From Massospora cicadina (Eukaryota > Entomophthoromycota > Entomophthoromycetes > Entomophthorales > Entomophthoraceae): DNA of 64,000 nt. A model generated the notes under the pieces. That model did no database searches. It was not told the origin of the DNA and worked only from the letters and a program-made list of their open reading frames with translations. Position numbers and translations under genes: made by a program. This document shows, one piece after another, positions 58,671 to 64,000 of the stretch (position 1 is the first letter of the stretch; the number at the start of each line of letters is the position of its first letter). The stretch is taken from positions 186,001-250,000 of the forward strand of contig JAKSZP010002663.1 in NCBI GenBank assembly GCA_022478985.1, in the 5' to 3' direction.

Positions 58671-59660
58671 GCTAACTGTTCACAATCCACTAATATGTTG
58701 ATGTTTTTGGTAGTTTCTGCCAGCAATCCCATTTCAGAATTGATACAAATTTATGAAATGCACTAAGTTCCGCTGTCAGGAGCAAGTATAGAAACGCAAT
58801 TATTTGATTTTTTTTTCAATTTTCATCTGCTTCTCTCCCCAATTGGCTAAGAGTACTTGTATTTCTTCATAAGCTGGCATTAAAATCCCTGGCGCTATAT
58901 ACGGTTTAATCCTCAATTTTTCCCATGAATTAACAATTTCCCCATATAGCTGTTCTAGGAGTTCCATCATTACTCTGGTGTTAATTATGATTTGGGCTCC
59001 TGGAAGAATAGTGTTCATTGTGTTTGTTAATAAAGTTATTCCATGATTCTCCATAATTTCCAGGGCATTGCTTTCTGCTTTTGTCCAACTAATTTATAGC
59101 AAAATGGGTAAAATTCCATCATTATAAATCAAGTTGACAAAATTGTTCCTCTATGTCAGCGAATTTTCTCCATTCCTCTGGTACACCAAAGACAACGTCT
59201 GCCCCAAAATCGTCAGATTATTTTCTTCAAAATTGCATTTCATCCCATACTTCCTCAAGAACTCTGTCCCAATAAGTATATTATAATTTGGTTTAGCCAG
59301 CACTTTGGTGGGTGCTGACACCATCAGCAGTCCAAACTGAAGTGGTAGCATAATGTAGGCTCCACATGAGATGGTAATGTCTGGTACAGCCATTTCATAC
59401 TCTTTTCAATGCTTCAAGTCTGGTAGGAACTTCATAAGTCTCACTAATTTGGTAGAAGTGATGTTGATCGGCGCTCTACCATCAATTATTGTTTGTACCC
59501 TTATCCTATTGGCTATAATATTGACATAGGTACACTCTGAGTACTGCAACAAAATAATTACTAAATGGATGGCAGCCTTATTTTCCAAATCAAATGTGTG
59601 TATATTTTTGAGTGGATAGATCAGGGAATGACTCCTTGATTGCACTGATAGTTAAAGAAA
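58670..59660 (-). pseudogene. Aspartic protease region of element C
   Basis: The frame at 59645-59406 contains VQTIIDGRAPINITSTKLV, matching the protease active site (D-x-G-A seen as DGRA). The next frame, 59393-59151, contains YNILIGTEFLRKYGM, the conserved late motif. The frame at 59054-58800 leads towards RT. The pieces are in correct order but separated by stops. Confidence 0.8.
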
Positions 59661-60009
59661 TGTTTGCCTCATCCAACTTTATTTTGACTAAGTCTTCAGG
59701 ACTCTTGGAGGATCTGACTTTCTCTGCTAACTGTCATGCATAGGGTTGAGCGACCTCATTAACAATTTTGGGTCAATCCCCTTCACTTTGGATTGAGTTA
59801 TTATGCTAACATCCATGTTAACCCCCTGATGGAGCAGATCTGGCGAGTCATTGTCCACAAAAAGGTCAGAGATATCGATCTCATCAGTCATTATATCAGG
59901 CGGGACAGGTTTTTCAGAAGTACTAGAAAATCTTTAATCTAGACTGCTAGTCCCTTTCCTAAATCTGACCCAATTTTTTTGGTCTGAACGAGATTGATCT
60001 GAGCCTTCA

Positions 60010-61204
60010 GCTTCTTGTACTGACACTAGGCAATTACATGGCCAGGTTTACAACATCGGAAAAAGTTAATTGAAAATTTTTTTCGCTCATTTTTGAACTT
60101 CAGGTTTACTTCAATAACAATTTGACTCTCAGATTCTCTAGATGGTTCAGCGAATTTAACAATATTTTGAGCCTTCATTTGGTTTACTTTAAAAGTGCAA
60201 TCAGGAATATCAAACGTGGCTTCAAGCATCTTCAGATGGTCCACCATCTGAGATGTTGTTTGCATTACTAGTGCTGCCACCATAATCTGATGCAGTTCTT
60301 GGTAGGCCAAAGTGCCATCTGCATGGCTATGCGTGCATCAAAGTCAGTCAGCACATTCGCCCCTGCCAAGATCTAGGATTCTTGGTAGAACCAGTTGTAA
60401 AAACTGGCCAGAGTCTCGTCCTTACAGAATTGTATACCCATGACTCTTGCTTGCGATTTGCCATTCAAGTAGAACTTCCAAACACCAACATAATCACTGC
60501 TTTTGCTTCTGCATATGATCAGCTGTCCCCATTGATGTGGGGTAACACCAGATTTTGGCAATCAGTGCTAGGGCAGTTCATTACAGTCACTGCTTTCTGA
60601 TGGTCCACATAACTGAACATGGACATCTCGAAGGGGCGGAAAAACGCTGAGGCGTTATGCTTGTGAAAGGTGGGCAATTTGAGTGTATTTTAAAATTCAT
60701 CAGTTGATCCACTTATAGAAGATTCTTTCCCAACAACTTGAGTAGCCATAGGCGTTGCTTTAGGATTCATTTCTGACACACCAGCAAATGATTTAACATA
60801 TTTTGGGGTGGAGAGGTCTTCCCAATTGGGGTTTCATATGCATTTTTGTTGGCCTTGTTCGCCTCAAATTGTGCAAAAACACATTTGTGACTTTTCAACT
60901 CCTCATTATACTTTTTTATTTTTTCCATATCCTCATGAAACTGCCAGATGCCTTCTCAATCTGCTTCACATTCAGTTTTTTGGAATAAGATTTTTTTAGT
61001 AAGTTCGCCCTCTTTCCACTTTAAAGAGGCAACTTTTACACGCAGGTCTTTATTCACAGTTCTGACTTATTTGATCATCTCTTCCGCCTTGATTACATGA
61101 TCCTCCAAGGTACTAACGTTGGCTTGAGATGCTGAGATAAGCACATTCTGATTGATGGCCAGTAGTTCCGCCCAGAGCTTCCAAAGCTCATCCTTATAAG
61201 ACAT
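60010..61204 (-). pseudogene. Gag remnant of element C
   Basis: It starts near 61204 (minus) with a coiled-coil-like section and continues through capsid-like pieces: KSQARVMGIQFCKDETLASF at about 60440 and the 94-codon frame 60310-60026. That frame ends FFRCCKPGHVIA, stop, C, a zinc knuckle in which the first Cys is Phe. The distance from primer-binding site to knuckle (about 1.2 kb) equals that in element F. Confidence 0.75.
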
Positions 61205-61239
61205 TGTGTTTTAAATTGGCTTTTGACAACTCAACTACA

Positions 61240-61256
61240 CCCTGTAATGAGCACCA
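61240..61256 (-). promoter_or_regulatory. Primer-binding site of element C
   Basis: On the minus strand TGGTGCTCATTACAGGG, one base different from A and E, two to three bases from the 5' LTR. Confidence 0.85.
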
Positions 61257-61258
61257 AT

Positions 61259-62227
61259 TGCTAAAATCTGGGCCGCTTTATGGTTTCTCGCTTCTGCAAC
61301 CTGATTTCAACTGCACAGATTCTTGGATACTTGCTTTGATTCGACTGAAATTTATTAACTGGGGCAACAATAGTATGAAGATTATTATTAAAATTAAATG
61401 CCCAAAAGCTAAGTTGAGTAAATTGTTCAACGGTAGATAGGTGCTTCTTCTTGAATATATTTTGGTACTGTTAGGGAACACGTCCATTTTCCCTTCTCAC
61501 AGAGCCAAGCAGAGACTTGATAAAACCAACCTAAGGATATCTGATCCTCTCGCTCTTCTCTTAAGAGTAATGTTAAACAAACAATGTAAAACAACTAAGT
61601 CATTTTCAAGTTTTGATTTAATTCTATTAAGGAATATTTGGGGGGTTTTATAGTAAAAATTGACACACAACTTTTAAGCTGTCCGCAGGGAATAGTTTGC
61701 TCACTTATGCTGGTTTGAACCTCAAGTGTTAGGCACTGAATCTCATCAGATATTGTTGATTTAACTTTCCTAGGCAGCATAATTCTCAGATGTTTGGAGA
61801 CCAAACAATTAGTGTTAGTAACTAATAACAATTGTGCTGGCCAATGCCAGTCTTACCCTCTAACTTCAGCATTAGAATGCTTAGGTAGTTTCCAGTGACT
61901 TCCCATCTGTTCCTCTTTGAACAATTCCTGGTAATTCGATTATTGGGTGTTGTTACCTCATCAAATTTGTGCTCAATATCATCAGGGGTGATCCCTGATT
62001 ATAATTTCATCAGTTGGTGACCACTGCCAAGATATTAGACTATTTATTTCAATAATTGACTAGTGGGTGCTATTCCCTCATCAAATTTATGCTCATTATC
62101 TTGGGGATGATTCCTGAAGATAATCTCTCAAGTTGGCAACCGTTGCAGATACTATACAATTGTAACGTATTGTCAAATTATTGATTAGTCAAAAGGTTGG
62201 ATAATGTGGTCAACTTGATTTCCAACA
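61259..62227 (-). repeat. 5' LTR of element C
   Basis: It is the partner of 54522-55492. On the minus strand it starts TGTTGGAAATCAAG and ends at the primer-binding site. The open frames inside it are not genes. Confidence 0.9.
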
Positions 62228-63260
62228 ATAATGTAATAAATGCCTAGACAAAACCAGGCTGTTGCCAGGGGGAACGAAGTCATGATCATCCACCACCACA
62301 AAAAAGGCGACCCACAATCACTTGACAACTGGCATCTAATCTCGCTGGTTACTTATGACATTAAACTGCCATCAAATTACTGACGCATTGTCTGGATTCT
62401 ATTGGGAAGGACATTGTCTCCTCAAATCAGCATGAGTTTGTACCTGAAAGGAGCAACTTGGACAAAATCAACATGATCTAAAAATTCACACAGTCAAATT
62501 CTTATAAGGTATTAGTGTTCTTGGACCAGCAAGAGGCTTATGACTGAGTAGACTGGTCGTACTTGCACCACTTCATGGAAAGAGTGCACCTGTCATGAAA
62601 GTTCATCAACTGGGCCATGAAAGAATTAAACGACACCAAAAGCATGTCAGTCCTTGGTCCTTGATTTCAATCGATGAGGATCTTGCCTTGATGTTTTGTG
62701 AGGAAAGGGGACCCTTTGAGTCCCATTCTGTTCAACCTGGCCTTTGACCCAGTACTATGGGTGATAGAAGCGAAGCTGGAGGGCATCGATGTGAATATGC
62801 AGCTAACAATGAAGGCTTTGGATTACACAGATGATGCAGTGATTGGGATTGCAAGCATGGGAGACCCAGAGACACTCAAGTCAATCATCTATCATTAAGA
62901 AAAGGCCAGCAACGTGAGGGTATATAAAACAAAAATGGAAATCTTACCTGTCTATGGTGCATCAATTGTCCAACTGACCTGAAGAGGCAAGTATTGAGCT
63001 GGGAATTGCCACAAAGCCCCAAGCCCCAGACACTCCCACTCCTACCATCCTCAATCAGCCTGAAATGGTATCTGGGGTGGGCAACACTAGGGCTTCATAT
63101 ACCTTGCGCTGTGGTCATCTGAGGAAACATGAAGTCACAAAAAAACAGCAAAAGAGAACCCAATAGATTGCAATTTAAAAATTGCATTCAAAAAAAGTTG
63201 AGAGCTAAAATTGTTCTAGCTACAACAAAGGAGCCAACTAATACCTTAAAACATGGCATC
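62228..63260 (+). pseudogene. LINE-3 ORF2: reverse transcriptase, continued after element C
   Basis: The sequence resumes with KAVARGNEVMIIHHHKKGDP and LDNWHLISL (canonical xxxIxKKGDPxxxxNxRPISL). QHEFVPERSNLDKI (canonical QxGFxxGRxxxDxI) and FLDQQEAYD follow, with the first catalytic Asp. The frame 62698-62898 reads GDPLSPILFNLAFDPVLWVI and LDYTDDAVIG, i.e. the catalytic YADD as YTDD. At about 63090 a YLxxALWSSEE-like stretch follows. It joins 54521, so LINE-3 was split by element C. The 3' end is lost in AT-rich sequence. Confidence 0.85.
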
Positions 63261-64000
63261 ACTGAGTCATAGGAGATTACTTTCAATGCATATCTCACTT
63301 CCAGTTTTTAAGCAATTAATGATATTAATCACAAGGTTCAAAAATGATCTAAAAAATGATGGAATGCATGACAAAACAATTAGTTTATCCAATTTATGCA
63401 ATCTATAAAAATTAAATCTCACTATTGATGACTCAGAATGTAATATAGGTAAATTTTAAAAAATTTAAATAACAATACTGAGGACCAAAACCTTGATCAA
63501 GTAATTATTTAACGGAAAATGCTGCATCTTCATCAATTAATAAACTTTTTTAATTGGCAATCTTCATAAAATTTGGAAAGCATTTAAAGACCTCCTCCGC
63601 CATCCACCAAGATCTTCAAGGGTTAGGAAACCTGGTAGAACTCAGGCCCCATTTGTAATGGCACCCTCAAGTGACCCAGTGAAACACCTGGTTATCCCCC
63701 TGAACCCCAATGAGCCAGACCTGCCAGATATCAAAGATGGGCTTGTCAAAAAGCTTGAATCCTGGATGTCAGAAAATTAATCAGATGGATTCCTCCAAAG
63801 ATTGATTGTTATTTGGGATGAAATAGGCCAATCCTGATGGAATGGCTTATTGACTGGATTTCATGGTTATTAGGTGATTGCATGGTAAGTTGCTCCCCAA
63901 ATTGGGTTGAGCTGAATCTGTATTCCTCCAAGTTAAGGATATTAGGATTGAGTGGGGTCAATCAATGGCCCTGGATCTTTATATGGATCACTGGAAACTA
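63261..64000. other. Right edge: spacer and possible retroelement fragment
   Basis: 63261-63580 is AT-rich with nothing recognised. 63590-64000 is GC-richer, with a 40-codon piece starting MAPSSDPVKHLVIPLNPNEP at about 63658. It may be the start of another LINE ORF or the degraded 3' part of LINE-3, but no motif decides this. Confidence 0.3.

Larger units (their letters stand above)
54522..62227 (-). mobile_element. Ty3/gypsy LTR retrotransposon C (minus strand), inserted in LINE-3
   Basis: A 7.7-kb element with LTRs of 971 bp (54522-55492) and 969 bp (61259-62227), polypurine tract at 55493-55507 (plus strand TATCCCCCCTCTTGG) and primer-binding site at 61240-61256. Reading right to left the order is gag, protease, RT, RNase H, integrase. 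The LTRs are very alike over long stretches, so this is probably among the younger insertions. LINE-3 sequence flanks it on both sides. The five flanking bases (ATCAC and ATAAT) are not a clean duplication. Confidence 0.9.

Overview
The window is a eukaryotic, AT-rich stretch made almost entirely of decayed transposable elements, with one convincing host gene. That gene (34582-35399, minus strand) has two very short introns (47 and 30 bp, both GTAAGTA...TTTTAG) and encodes a 246-residue membrane protein of the FAR-17a/AIG1/ADTRP type. The organism cannot be named from the sequence. Short introns, abundant Ty3/gypsy elements and fungal-looking LINEs fit a transposon-rich fungus. The reverse transcriptases are of the 'DLASGYWQ...VYLDD' kind, which I would not expect as the usual type in Dikarya, so an early-diverging fungus is my best guess. 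Another short-intron eukaryote (for example a reduced-genome animal or protist) is not excluded.

Layout. 1-19170 is a nest. Ty3/gypsy element F (plus strand) has its 5' LTR split: part at 1094-1505 and part at 12437-13022. Between them sits minus-strand Ty3/gypsy element E (LTRs about 1515-2274 and 11678-12436), which itself carries a foreign solo LTR at 7966-8916. A LINE tail (LINE-1, 1-1093) is inserted in the same F LTR. F has its body at 13024-18061 and its 3' LTR from 18062. 19400-21800 holds a tRNA-derived SINE and a Tc1/mariner (IS630-like) transposase relic. 21881-28126 is Ty3/gypsy element A with both LTRs, followed by a second SINE at 28157-28440. 28450-33900 is mostly AT-rich with one unclassified richer segment (30030-30930). 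33950-37250 holds the host gene, bracketed by copies of a repeat with a unit of about 575 bp. A third SINE with perfect boundaries lies at 37523-37799, and Ty3/gypsy element B spans 37948-45426 with a matching 5-bp target duplication. 46900-49660 is a minus-strand LINE 5' half (LINE-2). 51660-54521 plus 62228-63260 is a plus-strand LINE (LINE-3), cut in two by minus-strand Ty3/gypsy element C (54522-62227).

All five Ty3/gypsy families carry the same primer-binding site (TGGTGCTCACTACAGGG or close variants), so they use the same tRNA primer. No element has an intact reading frame, so all are probably immobile.

The most unusual signal is a set of 'micro-LINE' insertions. These are 19-50 bp pieces of the extreme LINE 3' end (...GGGACCATCTAGTACTAAAAAA), each flanked by a target-site duplication of 10-17 bp, and they match the 3' terminus of LINE-1. 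They sit inside three of the Ty3/gypsy elements and once in an AT-rich spacer. In one case the homologous LTR of the same element supplies the empty site.
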